A stretch of DNA of 36,184 nt from the NCBI GenBank assembly GCA_900552235.1, contig URYZ01000005.1, forward strand, positions 1 to 36,184, in the 5' to 3' direction. The notes under the pieces were generated by a model. It was not told the origin of the DNA. It saw nothing but the letters and a program-made list of their open reading frames with translations, and did not search any database. A program made the position numbers and the translations under genes. Positions 1 to 7,196 of the stretch are shown piece by piece. Each line of letters begins with the position of its first letter. Within the stretch, counting starts at the first letter, position 1. Source of the DNA: an uncultured Mycoplasmatota bacterium. Lineage in GTDB: Bacteria > Bacillota_I > Bacilli_A > RF39 > UBA660.

Positions 1-30
1 TCACTATATCACAACCTTATTTTATTAACT

Positions 31-99
31 ATTAACTTTATAAATTAATTATATAAAACATCCCCCCCAGGTTGTCAATATTTTTTATACATTTTAACA
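31..99 (-). repeat. 69-bp promoter-bearing direct repeat, copy 1
   Basis: This 69-bp segment recurs at 6330-6398 on the same strand with the same length and only 4 mismatches (my alignment by eye). It contains a TTGACA box, a run of seven G and a TATAAT box on the minus strand. Copy 1 points off the left end of the window, where about 30 more bases include an AAGG stretch that could be part of a leader. The contig ends just beyond it, as often happens at repeats. Confidence 0.8.
48..78 (-). promoter_or_regulatory. Promoter inside repeat copy 1
   Basis: The -35 TTGACA lies at 73-78 and TATAAT at 48-53, with 19 bp between them. A TATATA two bases closer to the -35 would give 17 bp spacing. The spacer holds ACCT followed by seven G, very unusual in DNA this AT-rich. 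Transcription would run off the left edge of the window, so the controlled gene is not visible. Confidence 0.55.
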
Positions 100-130
100 T
101 TCAAAACATTTTTGTACCAATATTGCACAA

Positions 131-158
131 AAAAAGAATCATCCTTTATGATTCTTTA
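131..158 (-). terminator. Rho-independent terminator after the DUF1287 gene
   Basis: AAAGAATCAT and ATGATTCTTT form a stem with a short loop, followed on the minus strand by a run of seven T. The stem overlaps the stop codon at 146-148. Confidence 0.85.
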
Positions 159-919
159 ACTTTATTCATTAATCTTTTTATATCTCTATTAAAAGTAAAT
201 CTATAATGACCTGTTATTTTCATTGGTGTTTCTTCCAATACATCTTCTTCTTTTTCTGTTTGTTCTTCATCACTATTTTGAATTAAATATGGAATTCCAT
301 TTTTATTTCTTTTATCTGATATCATAGCAATATGTTCTGAACCATCAAAAGTTACGATGTCACCTGGTTGGAATGTTTCTAATTTTTCTAAACTTGTTGG
401 TAATACTTCAGCATAACTTTCAAAGAATACTCTTTGTTGCCCGACTCTTCTAAAATCGATGTTATCATCTCTATATTTGATTCCATATTTTTCACTGCCA
501 TTTTCTTGATCTTCTTTTATATCAAGAATAATCATATCTTTTAAATCGTAGCCAGCCTCAAGAAGGGCATACCAAATAAGATCTGTACATACTCCCTCTT
601 CTTCAACAGGAGGATATCCACCTGCATAGTATTTACTTACATACTTAGGGTTAAATTCGGCATACTTTTTAGCACCATTTAAAATATCAGTATAATCATC
701 AACGCCATCATTATCATAATCATAAATACTAGTTAGTGTTACAATACCAAAATCACTATTAGTAAAGTAATCATTTTCATGTATTTCTACAAGTTTAAAT
801 GTTTTTTTTGTAACAAAAGATGAAATAACTTCACATAAAACAACAAATAGTATAATCAAAACAAATACTCTTATTAATTTAACAAATTGTTTTTTTAACT
901 TTCTTCTTTTTTTGGCCAT
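146..919 (-). CDS. DUF1287 (YijF-like) membrane-anchored cell-envelope protein
   Basis: 257 residues. The N-terminus is very basic (residues 1-17) and followed by one membrane segment (about 15-36), so the rest is probably outside the cell. The C-terminal half matches the DUF1287 family, which has an NlpC/P60-like cysteine-peptidase-type fold: GVCTDLIW with Cys111, DDNIDFRRV (152-159), PGDIVTFDGSEHIAMISD with His196, and a closing GHYRF. Cys111 and His196 are the likely active pair. Residues 67-74 (DYDNDGVD) resemble a calcium-binding DxDxDG loop just before the domain, not a usual part of the family as I know it. It starts 9 bp after the uvrB stop with a good AGGAGG site, so it is probably cotranscribed with uvrB. 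The family assignment is firm; substrate and activity are not known. Confidence 0.8.
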   Translation of the reverse strand: MAKKRRKLKKQFVKLIRVFVLIILFVVLCEVISSFVTKKTFKLVEIHENDYFTNSDFGIVTLTSIYDYDNDGVDDYTDILNGAKKYAEFNPKYVSKYYAGGYPPVEEEGVCTDLIWYALLEAGYDLKDMIILDIKEDQENGSEKYGIKYRDDNIDFRRVGQQRVFFESYAEVLPTSLEKLETFQPGDIVTFDGSEHIAMISDKRNKNGIPYLIQNSDEEQTEKEEDVLEETPMKITGHYRFTFNRDIKRLMNKVKES

Positions 920-928
920 TTACTCCTC

Positions 929-2872
929 CTACTTAGATTTTAATTCAAATAATATATCACGAAGTTCCATTGCTCTTTCAAAATCTAACTTTTTAGCAGC
1001 TTCTTTCATTTCTTTTTCTATATCTTCTATACTTTCTACACTTATTATATCATTTTTACTACTTTTTTCAAGATTTGTCTTATCAACATTTGATATATTA
1101 TCTCTAATTTCTTTAATAATTGTTTTAGGAACAATATTATGCTTTTTATTATATTCTTCTTGAATAGATCTTCTTCTTTTAGTTTCTTCCATAGCAAGTT
1201 TCATACTTTCTGTTATCGTATCAGCATACATAATAACATGCCCGTTAGCATTTCTTGCACATCTTCCCATTGTTTGAATAAGACTTCTTTTACTTCTTAA
1301 GAATCCTTCTTTATCTGCATCTAAAATAGCTATTAAACTAACTTCAGGAATATCAAGTCCTTCCCTTAAAAGATTAATTCCTACAATACAATCATAAGTT
1401 CCAAGTCTTAATTCTCTTATTATATTTAATCTATCAAGAGATTTAATTTCACTATGAAGATAAGCAACTTTTATATCTAAGTTTTTTAAATATGCTGTTA
1501 ATTCTTCAGCCATCCTTATAGTTAAAGTTGTAATCAATACTCTTTCATTTTTAGATATTCTTTCATTTATTTCTCCTACTAAATCATCTATTTGACCTTT
1601 TGTTTTTCTAACTTCAAATGTTGGATCAAGTAAACCAGTTGGTCTTATTATTTGTTCGACATAACTTCCTGCTTGGTCTAATTCATAATCTCCAGGGGTT
1701 GCTGAAACATATATAACTTGATTTATCTTTTTTTCAAATTCTTCAAAATTAAGAGGTCTATTATCTAAAGCACTTGGAAGTCTAAAACCGTAATCAACAA
1801 GTGTTTGTTTTCTTGCTCTGTCACCATTATACATACCACGAACTTGAGGAAGTGTAACATGAGATTCATCTACAACTAAAAGATAATCTTTGGGAAAAAA
1901 GTCCATTAATGTTGTTGGTGTTTCTCCCTTTTTTCTTCCTCCAAGATGCCTTGAGTAATTTTCTATTCCCGTACAAAAACCTGTTTCTAACATCATTTCT
2001 ATATCATAATTAGTTCTTTGCTCGAGTCTTTGAGCTTCAACTAGTTTATTTTCATTATTTAATTCTTCTAATCTTTCTTTTAATTCTTCCTTTATACTAG
2101 AAACAGCTTTCTTTAATGTTTCTTCACTAGTTACAAAAAAGCTTGCAGGGAAAATAGATATTGTTTTTTTATTAACAAAAACACGACCAGTTACTACATC
2201 AAATTCACTAATTTTATCTATTTCATCACCAAAAAACTCAATTCTTATTCCTTTATCATGAACTGATGTTGGTATTATTTCAATAACATCTCCACGAACC
2301 CTAAACGAACCTCTTTTAAAATCAATATCATTTCTTTCATAAAGCATATCAACTAATTTTTTTAAAACATAATTTCTATCTATTCCATCTCCTACATTTA
2401 AAGTAAGCATATTTTTTTCATATTCTTCTTTTTCTCCAATACCATATATGCAAGAAACACTGGCCACAACGATAACATCTTTTCTTGATATTAATGCATT
2501 TGTTGCAGAATGTCTAAGTTCATCTATTTCATCGTTTATTGAACTTGTTTTATCTATATATGTATCACTTTGAGGAACATAAGCTTCTGGTTGGTAATAA
2601 TCATAATAGGATATAAAAAATTCTACTCTGTTATTTGGAAAAAGCTCTTTTAATTCCGCATAAAGTTGCCCTGCTAAAGTCTTATTATGTGCAAGTACTA
2701 AAGTAGGTTTATTAACTTCTTTTATAACATTTGCTATTGTAAAAGTTTTCCCTGTTCCTGTTGCTCCAAGTAAAACTTGTTGTTTCTTATTATTTTTAAT
2801 TCCTTCGACAAGCTCTTTTATTGCTTCAGGTTGATCTCCACTTGGTTTATAATTGCTAACTAATTCAAACAT
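929..2872 (-). CDS. uvrB: Excinuclease ABC subunit B
   Basis: 647 residues, slightly shorter than the usual 655-670. UvrB is the damage-verifying helicase-like subunit of UvrABC nucleotide excision repair: it receives DNA from UvrA and recruits UvrC for incision. Seen here: P-loop GATGTGKT (36-43), the beta-hairpin/helicase signature [30 protein letters not shown] and QTMGRCARN in the late helicase motif (usually GRAARN), and a C-terminal UVR coiled-coil domain ([19 protein letters not shown]) that binds UvrC. The start is supported by AAGGAGG a few bases upstream. No LexA-type operator was recognised in the short upstream gap. It is followed closely by the DUF1287 gene. All core motifs are intact. 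Confidence 0.98.
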   Translation of the reverse strand: MFELVSNYKPSGDQPEAIKELVEGIKNNKKQQVLLGATGTGKTFTIANVIKEVNKPTLVLAHNKTLAGQLYAELKELFPNNRVEFFISYYDYYQPEAYVPQSDTYIDKTSSINDEIDELRHSATNALISRKDVIVVASVSCIYGIGEKEEYEKNMLTLNVGDGIDRNYVLKKLVDMLYERNDIDFKRGSFRVRGDVIEIIPTSVHDKGIRIEFFGDEIDKISEFDVVTGRVFVNKKTISIFPASFFVTSEETLKKAVSSIKEELKERLEELNNENKLVEAQRLEQRTNYDIEMMLETGFCTGIENYSRHLGGRKKGETPTTLMDFFPKDYLLVVDESHVTLPQVRGMYNGDRARKQTLVDYGFRLPSALDNRPLNFEEFEKKINQVIYVSATPGDYELDQAGSYVEQIIRPTGLLDPTFEVRKTKGQIDDLVGEINERISKNERVLITTLTIRMAEELTAYLKNLDIKVAYLHSEIKSLDRLNIIRELRLGTYDCIVGINLLREGLDIPEVSLIAILDADKEGFLRSKRSLIQTMGRCARNANGHVIMYADTITESMKLAMEETKRRRSIQEEYNKKHNIVPKTIIKEIRDNISNVDKTNLEKSSKNDIISVESIEDIEKEMKEAAKKLDFERAMELRDILFELKSK

Positions 2873-2920
2873 AATATTCCTCCTTAACTATTACTAGTTT
2901 ATCACATTTATAAAATAATA

Positions 2921-2942
2921 AAAAGGAAAATGATTTTCCCTT
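2921..2942 (-). terminator. Terminator after the GT4 gene
   Basis: GGAAAAT-G-ATTTTCC is a perfect palindrome immediately downstream of the glycosyltransferase stop and is followed on the minus strand by TTTTTATT. It separates that gene from uvrB. Confidence 0.75.
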
Positions 2943-2946
2943 ATAT

Positions 2947-4125
2947 TTATTTTTTCTTTTTATTAATTAAATCAATATATATTTTATATACATTATTTAT
3001 TTCATCATCCCAATACTTATATAAATCTTTATAAGCATTTTCTTTTACCTTATCGTATAATTCTTTATTGTCTAAAACTTCAATTATTTTAGAAGCATAA
3101 CTATAAAAATCATCATCTGATAAAAAACCATTTACATTATCTATAATTGTAGAAGCTGTTGCTGTATTTTTTAAAAATATACCTGGTGTTTTTTGACAAG
3201 CCGCTTCAATTTGAACGATTGAAGAAGCATCATAAACTGAAGGAAATAAAAATAAATCTGCTCTTTTATAATAATAACTTAAAATCTTTCTATTAATTAT
3301 TTTTCCACATAATATTATATCGTTATTAAGATTAAGCTGTTTTATATGTTCTTTTAAAATATCCTCATCTTGTCCCATCCCAACATAAAACATTTTAAAT
3401 TTTAAATCAGGTCTTTTTTCTTTTAATATTTTTAAAGCATCAACAATAAATAAAACATTTTTTAATACATTTATCCTACCTACAAATAAGAATACTTTAA
3501 CATCAGGTGTTAAATTATATTTTTTATCAATATAATTATAAGCATGTTTTTCTTCCTTAACAGGTAACATTTCCGTAGCATTATTTAAAACTCTAGGTAA
3601 TTTTTTATAATGATATTCTTCATGAAATATTCTTGCAACCTCTTGGTTAACAGCATAACATTCATCACAGTTATTAAATACATCCATTAACCCTTCAACA
3701 AGATAACTTGCTATATATTCACTTTTTACAATTCTTTTAAAATCTTGTTTAAATTGTGAATGCATAGTACCTATACATGGTATATTTCTTTCTTTAGCAT
3801 ATTTAACCCCAACTTTACCAAGAGTAAAAGGCGAATGAATATGTACTATATCTAAATTACAACTATTAAGTTTTTTATAAAATTTCATATCAAGTTTAGG
3901 TACAGGAAGTAAATAATCAAAAAAAGCAGGTTCAAAAGAATTACATCTAATTACTTGGTATGGTAATTTACTATCATCATATTTTTTTCTATATTTAGGG
4001 GCGAATACAATAACATTAGCATACTTTACTAATCTTCTTGCATAATTATCAACCACCATAATAACACCATCTGTCATTGGAAAAAACGAATCTAAAAAAA
4101 GTCCAATTGTTATTTTTTTATCCAT
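2947..4125 (-). CDS. Family GT4 glycosyltransferase, probably membrane glycolipid synthesis
   Basis: 392 residues with the two Rossmann halves of GT-B enzymes. N-terminal half: LDSFFPMTDGV (11-21, acceptor loop), HIHSPF (95-100), GTMHSQF. C-terminal half: FLFVGRINVLKN, FYVGMGQD, LCGKI, and the donor-site segment SSIVQIEAACQK with the conserved glutamate. The pattern resembles 1,2-diacylglycerol 3-alpha-glucosyltransferases (MGlcDAG synthases) of Firmicutes and Mollicutes, which act at the inner membrane face; this substrate is an inference. It has its own promoter (4143-4171), a GGAGG site and a terminator on each side, so it is probably a single-gene unit. Other GT4 lipid or polysaccharide transferases are possible. 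Confidence 0.8.
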   Translation of the reverse strand: MDKKITIGLFLDSFFPMTDGVIMVVDNYARRLVKYANVIVFAPKYRKKYDDSKLPYQVIRCNSFEPAFFDYLLPVPKLDMKFYKKLNSCNLDIVHIHSPFTLGKVGVKYAKERNIPCIGTMHSQFKQDFKRIVKSEYIASYLVEGLMDVFNNCDECYAVNQEVARIFHEEYHYKKLPRVLNNATEMLPVKEEKHAYNYIDKKYNLTPDVKVFLFVGRINVLKNVLFIVDALKILKEKRPDLKFKMFYVGMGQDEDILKEHIKQLNLNNDIILCGKIINRKILSYYYKRADLFLFPSVYDASSIVQIEAACQKTPGIFLKNTATASTIIDNVNGFLSDDDFYSYASKIIEVLDNKELYDKVKENAYKDLYKYWDDEINNVYKIYIDLINKKKK

Positions 4126-4142
4126 AAATATCCTCCAAAATA

Positions 4143-4171
4143 ATTATATCATTAATGCTTTTTTTATACAA
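4143..4171 (-). promoter_or_regulatory. Promoter of the GT4 gene
   Basis: TTGTAT (4166-4171) and TATAAT (4143-4148) with 17 bp spacing, just upstream of the GGAGG site of the glycosyltransferase. Confidence 0.7.
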
Positions 4172-4180
4172 ATAAAAGAA

Positions 4181-4203
4181 AGTAAACTTATTCAATGTTT
4201 ACT
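4181..4203 (-). terminator. Terminator of the GntR-ABC operon
   Basis: AGTAAAC (minus strand) pairs with GTTTACT around a 9-base loop and is followed by TTCTTTTATTTG. It overlaps the permease stop codon. Confidence 0.7.
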
Positions 4204-4943
4204 CCCTTATTGAATATATACAAACATAAGTAATAATATACTATAATTAATATAAAATAATACCAAACTCCTACAGATAATAAATTATTAATGATTGTAA
4301 AATTATTAATATTTGATTCAAATATTAATGCAACATCTTTATTTATAACACCTACAACAAAAATAACTAAAATAAATAATATTTGATTTACAATATATGA
4401 TATAAATCCATATAAAACTGTTTTAAACATCTTTTTTTCATTTTTACTTTGCCCGATTAAAATACCAAAATAACCAGATAAAACAAGAAGAATCATTTCT
4501 AAAATAAATAAAATTATAACTAAAATTAAAGTTTTAAAAGAAACCATATTTAATAATAAATTATAATTATCTTTTGTATAATATGCAATAAACAAAGATA
4601 AAATTATTACTAATATACTACCTAAAATAGTAATAACACTAGTTAAAAACTTTGATAAAAATAATATTTTTTTACTAATAGGTAAAGTATGTGTTAAATA
4701 AGCTTCATCTTTATAAAAATTATTGTAAAACCTAGCCCATAACCTCATTATATTATTAATTATTATACTAATAATCATACTAATAGTAATACCACTACAA
4801 ACTTGTCCGAATATTTTTATTATAGCTATATCTTTATATAACATAAATCTAGTAAATATAGCAAAAAAGATAACTAATATATAAAACACTACAAGAACTT
4901 TATATATATTTTTTAAATCATATTTTAATAATTTCTTTAACAT
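4188..4943 (-). CDS. ABC transporter permease of the GntR-ABC operon
   Basis: 251 residues, mostly hydrophobic, with about six membrane segments: near residues 15-35, 50-70, a pair at 100-125 and 135-165, 175-200 and 220-245. No soluble domain is visible. Its start overlaps the end of the ATPase gene by 7 bp, so the two are translationally coupled and should form one transporter. Permeases of this ABC-2 type, next to a YtrA-family regulator, are usually linked to export or to resistance against cell-wall-active compounds in Firmicutes. The cargo cannot be read from the sequence. Confidence 0.75.
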   Translation of the reverse strand: MLKKLLKYDLKNIYKVLVVFYILVIFFAIFTRFMLYKDIAIIKIFGQVCSGITISMIISIIINNIMRLWARFYNNFYKDEAYLTHTLPISKKILFLSKFLTSVITILGSILVIILSLFIAYYTKDNYNLLLNMVSFKTLILVIILFILEMILLVLSGYFGILIGQSKNEKKMFKTVLYGFISYIVNQILFILVIFVVGVINKDVALIFESNINNFTIINNLLSVGVWYYFILIIVYYYLCLYIFNKGVNIE

Positions 4944-5632
4944 TTAAACATCCTCCTAAAAATTTCATCAATACTTTCATTTTCTTTATTTCTTAATTTA
5001 TCACATTCTTCTTGTAAAATAATTTTACCTTTATCCATAAATATTACTTCATCTAGTACTCTTTCAATATCACTTATTAAATGTGTTGAAATAATAACAC
5101 TTGCACCCTCACAAAAGTTTGATAATATTGTATCAAGAACATAATCTCTAGTCGCAGGATCAACTCCTCCCAAAGGTTCATCTAAAATATATAAATCACA
5201 TTTTCTTGACATAACAAGTATTAATTGTAACTTTTCTTGCATCCCTTTACTCATTTTAGATATTCTCAAATTTTCATCCAAATCCAAATCTTTTATTAAC
5301 TTCTTTGCCTTATCTACATCAAAATTATCATAAAACTCACTAAAATATTTTAATACTTGTTTAACACTCATAGACTTATCTAAATATGTTCTTTCTGGTA
5401 AATAAGATATTACTTTTTTACTTTCTATTCCTATTTTTTTACCATTAACAAATATTTCTCCACTTGTAATTGTTAATAAATCATTTACTAATTTAATTAA
5501 TGTTGTTTTTCCTGCTCCATTTTTACCTAAAAGGCCAATAATTTTTCCTTTTGAAATAGTTAAATTAATATTTTTTAACACTTCCTTATCATCAAATGAT
5601 TTATTTAAATCTTTTATTTCTAATAAATTCAT
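4937..5632 (-). CDS. ABC transporter ATP-binding protein of the GntR-ABC operon
   Basis: 231 residues, a normal length for a single nucleotide-binding domain. Walker A is GKNGAGKTT (36-44); the signature is the divergent MSKGMQEKL in place of LSGGQ; Walker B is LYILDEPLGGVDP; the H-loop is ISTHL. The altered signature is typical of YtrB/BcrA-like exporters. The start overlaps the regulator stop in an ATGA arrangement and the end overlaps the permease, giving a coupled regulator-ATPase-permease operon. It should energise the permease encoded next to it. Confidence 0.92.
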   Translation of the reverse strand: MNLLEIKDLNKSFDDKEVLKNINLTISKGKIIGLLGKNGAGKTTLIKLVNDLLTITSGEIFVNGKKIGIESKKVISYLPERTYLDKSMSVKQVLKYFSEFYDNFDVDKAKKLIKDLDLDENLRISKMSKGMQEKLQLILVMSRKCDLYILDEPLGGVDPATRDYVLDTILSNFCEGASVIISTHLISDIERVLDEVIFMDKGKIILQEECDKLRNKENESIDEIFRRMFKC

Positions 5633-5982
5633 TTCATTTCCTCCCTTAAATAATCCATTACTTCTTCATTAGTTATTCCTAATTCTCTAAGAGTATTTAA
5701 ATATTCATTAGTTTTATTTTTTAAATATTTCTTTTTATAACTATTAATAACATTAATATCATTAGTTACATATTTACCACTTGTACTTGGTGTATAAATA
5801 AGTTTTTTTTCTTCAAGCTCAATTAATGCTTTTTGCATAGTATTAGGATTAACTTTGTTTGAAAGAGCAAAATCCCTAACAGAAGGTAGTTTTTCCCCAG
5901 GTTTAACCTTGCCAGAAATTATAAAAATTTCTAATTGTTCTACTAATTGAATATAAATAGGCCTATCATTACTAAAACTCAT
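5629..5982 (-). CDS. GntR-family regulator, YtrA subfamily
   Basis: 117 residues. The N-terminal winged helix-turn-helix is clear: PIYIQLVEQLEIFIISGKV, GEKLPSVRDFA, KVNPNTMQKALIELEEKKLI. A short helical C-terminal tail replaces the large effector domain of other GntR proteins, the mark of the YtrA group. Such proteins repress their own operon with adjacent ABC genes. A near-perfect inverted repeat over the transcription start (5992-6019) is its likely operator. It is first in the operon, with a GGAG site, and overlaps the ATPase gene by 4 bp. Confidence 0.9.
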   Translation of the reverse strand: MSFSNDRPIYIQLVEQLEIFIISGKVKPGEKLPSVRDFALSNKVNPNTMQKALIELEEKKLIYTPSTSGKYVTNDINVINSYKKKYLKNKTNEYLNTLRELGITNEEVMDYLREEMK

Positions 5983-5991
5983 AACTCCTCC

Positions 5992-6019
5992 AAATTGTAT
6001 TATACATATAATACAATTT
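5992..6019. promoter_or_regulatory. Inverted-repeat operator of the GntR-ABC operon
   Basis: AAATTGTATTATA and its exact complement TATAATACAATTT flank a 2-bp centre, giving 13-bp perfect arms. It lies directly downstream of the -10 box, covering the transcription start and leader, the position expected for autorepression by the YtrA-like regulator. Confidence 0.8.
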
Positions 6020-6020
6020 A

Positions 6021-6049
6021 ATTATATTTATAAATTAATTATTTGTCAA
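6021..6049 (-). promoter_or_regulatory. Consensus promoter of the GntR-ABC operon
   Basis: TTGACA (6044-6049), 17 bp, TATAAT (6021-6026): a perfect sigma-A promoter, immediately followed by the operator palindrome. Confidence 0.85.
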
Positions 6050-6051
6050 TA

Positions 6052-6084
6052 AAAAATACTTCAAATTTTTATTGAAGTATTTTT
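6052..6084. terminator. Bidirectional terminator-like hairpin
   Basis: AAAAATACTTCAA and TTGAAGTATTTTT form a 13-bp perfect stem. On the minus strand it would end transcripts starting from repeat copy 2. Confidence 0.7.
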
Positions 6085-6104
6085 ATTTTCTAATTATTAG
6101 TAAA

Positions 6105-6329
6105 TTAACACTTGCATGGTGCCAATACACCATAAGCCTCAAACTCAAATATTTTTGTAACCATATTGTTATTACTATCTTTAATAAACAAATTAAGGTT
6201 GTATTTATTGCCACTTTTTATTTCAAAATCAAAACAACAATATTTAGTAAATATACGGTTTGAACTATCTCCAACTTCTTTTCAATTACAATTAGAAGGG
6301 TTACTATCGTTATTTAATACACAATATTT
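6105..6329 (-). pseudogene. Remnant: 3' end of a surface-protein-like gene downstream of repeat copy 2
   Basis: The 5983-6444 interval has no intact gene, but the minus strand reads as coding-like in one frame. The frame gives KYCVLNNDSNPSNCN, then TGA (6282-6284), then KEVGDSSNRIFTKYCCFDFE and onwards to YGVLAPCKC and a TAA at 6105-6107. There is no start codon or ribosome binding site at its 5' side; the frame simply emerges from the 69-bp repeat. The YC...C pattern followed by a beta-rich stretch ending in FIKDS resembles repeat modules in surface proteins of this kind of bacterium (my recollection of the pattern, not a search). Since TGA is a stop in this genome, this is a broken gene end. 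Confidence 0.45.
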
Positions 6330-6398
6330 ATTAACTTTATAAATTAATTATATAAAGTACCCCCCCCAGGTTGTCAATATTTTTTATAAATTTTAACA
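6330..6398 (-). repeat. 69-bp promoter-bearing direct repeat, copy 2
   Basis: Second copy of 31-99, equal length, mismatches at only four places, one of which lengthens the G run from seven to eight. Its 3' edge, as transcribed, joins the surface-protein remnant directly. On its other side lies the hpf terminator, just as copy 1 sits beside the DUF1287 terminator. Confidence 0.8.
6347..6377 (-). promoter_or_regulatory. Promoter inside repeat copy 2
   Basis: TTGACA at 6372-6377 and TATAAT at 6347-6352, 19 bp apart, with eight G in the spacer. Transcription would cross the remnant and stop at the hairpin 6052-6084, making an RNA of roughly 270 bases. Confidence 0.5.
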
Positions 6399-6422
6399 AA
6401 CTTTTTAAGGGTATTTTATTAT

Positions 6423-6451
6423 AAAAAAAAGAACAGGGTTTTTCCTATTCT
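6423..6451 (-). terminator. Terminator of hpf
   Basis: AGAATAGG pairs with CCTGTTCT (one G-U pair) around a short loop, followed by a run of eight T on the minus strand. Confidence 0.8.
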
Positions 6452-6975
6452 TCTTCAATTATTCCATAATCATTATTTTTTCTTCGATAAAGAACTGATA
6501 TTTTACCATCTTTATCAATGTTTTTAAATACATAGAAATCATGTCCTAAAAGTTCCATTTGTAAAATTGCTTCTTCTTCATCCATTGGTTTTAATTCTAC
6601 TTGTTTTCTTCTTACAATTTTATTTGCGTTTTCTTCATCTTTTTCATCAAAACTCATAAAATCAAAATCAACTTTGCTTTTAACTTGTTTATTTTCAAGT
6701 CTTGTTTTATTCTTTCTTATTTGTCTTTCTAACTTATCAACTGCAGTATCTACAACTGCATAAAAGTCATTTCCAACTTCTTCTACTCTTAAAGTAAAAT
6801 TCTTAAGAGGTATAGTTACTTCAAGTTTTTGTTTAATACCATTTATTTTAAATAATAAATTAGCATTAACATCACTATCTTTAACATATTTAGATAATCT
6901 TTCTAATTTCTCCTTTGCATAAGATTTCATTGCATCAGTTATTTCCAACTTTTCTCCACGAATATATATATTCAT
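6445..6975 (-). CDS. hpf: Ribosome hibernation promoting factor, long form
   Basis: 176 residues, the long form. Residues 1-100 are the HPF/RaiA domain that occupies the tRNA/mRNA sites of the 30S subunit (MNIYIRGEKLEITDAM; NDFYAVVDTAVDKLERQIRK). A charged linker follows, and residues about 125-176 are the dimerisation domain that joins two 70S into 100S ribosomes (DEEEAILQMELLGHDFYVF, ISVLYRRK). The start has GGGAGGG upstream and a TATAAT 15-20 bases before that. A second possible promoter with a two-component-type box lies about 170 bp further up (7147-7178), so the gene may respond to the adjacent kinase/regulator pair. It is followed by a strong terminator. Confidence 0.95.
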   Translation of the reverse strand: MNIYIRGEKLEITDAMKSYAKEKLERLSKYVKDSDVNANLLFKINGIKQKLEVTIPLKNFTLRVEEVGNDFYAVVDTAVDKLERQIRKNKTRLENKQVKSKVDFDFMSFDEKDEENANKIVRRKQVELKPMDEEEAILQMELLGHDFYVFKNIDKDGKISVLYRRKNNDYGIIEEE

Positions 6976-7130
6976 AACATCCCTCCCTATTTTTATTATA
7001 TCAAAAAATTTGAAAAATAACTATTGTTATGATTCAAATTTTTTTGCGTTTATTATATTATATGTAAAGAATTATAAAATACTTTGTGTTTGTTTTTGTT
7101 TGTTTTATTTTTAATTAATTTTTAAATTAT

Positions 7131-7178
7131 CCTCCTTTCACTATTAATATTAAACAAGTTTTGTGAAATCTATATGAA
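7131..7178 (-). promoter_or_regulatory. Response-regulator-type box with promoter and unused ribosome binding site
   Basis: TTCATA-N5-TTCACA (7162-7178) is a direct repeat with 11-bp period, the shape bound by OmpR/PhoB-type regulators. Nine bases later there is a -10-like TAATAT (7147-7152). The regulator gene's own promoter has the same arrangement: box, nine bases, TATAAT. A strong AAAGGAGG follows at 7131-7138, but no ATG, GTG or TTG lies at a usable distance. The transcript would read through the 6976-7130 leader, in which I see no other gene, into hpf. Confidence 0.5.
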
Positions 7179-7196
7179 GATAATTTAAAATTTTTA

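Noticed and set aside
6072..6263. 63-codon plus-strand reading frame
   Set aside because: No ribosome binding site and implausible composition; it is the complement of the surface-protein remnant and terminator.
6282..6284. TGA read as Trp (mycoplasma code) in the 6105-6329 frame
   Set aside because: All intact genes use TGG for Trp, and TGA serves as a stop in the ATGA overlap at the GntR-ATPase junction and at the end of tpiA, so the in-frame TGA is taken as a nonsense codon.
62..6367. G-run slippage as a phase-variable promoter
   Set aside because: The two copies differ in G number (7 and 8) through a substitution, not a length change, and both keep the same 19-bp spacing, so slippage is not shown.
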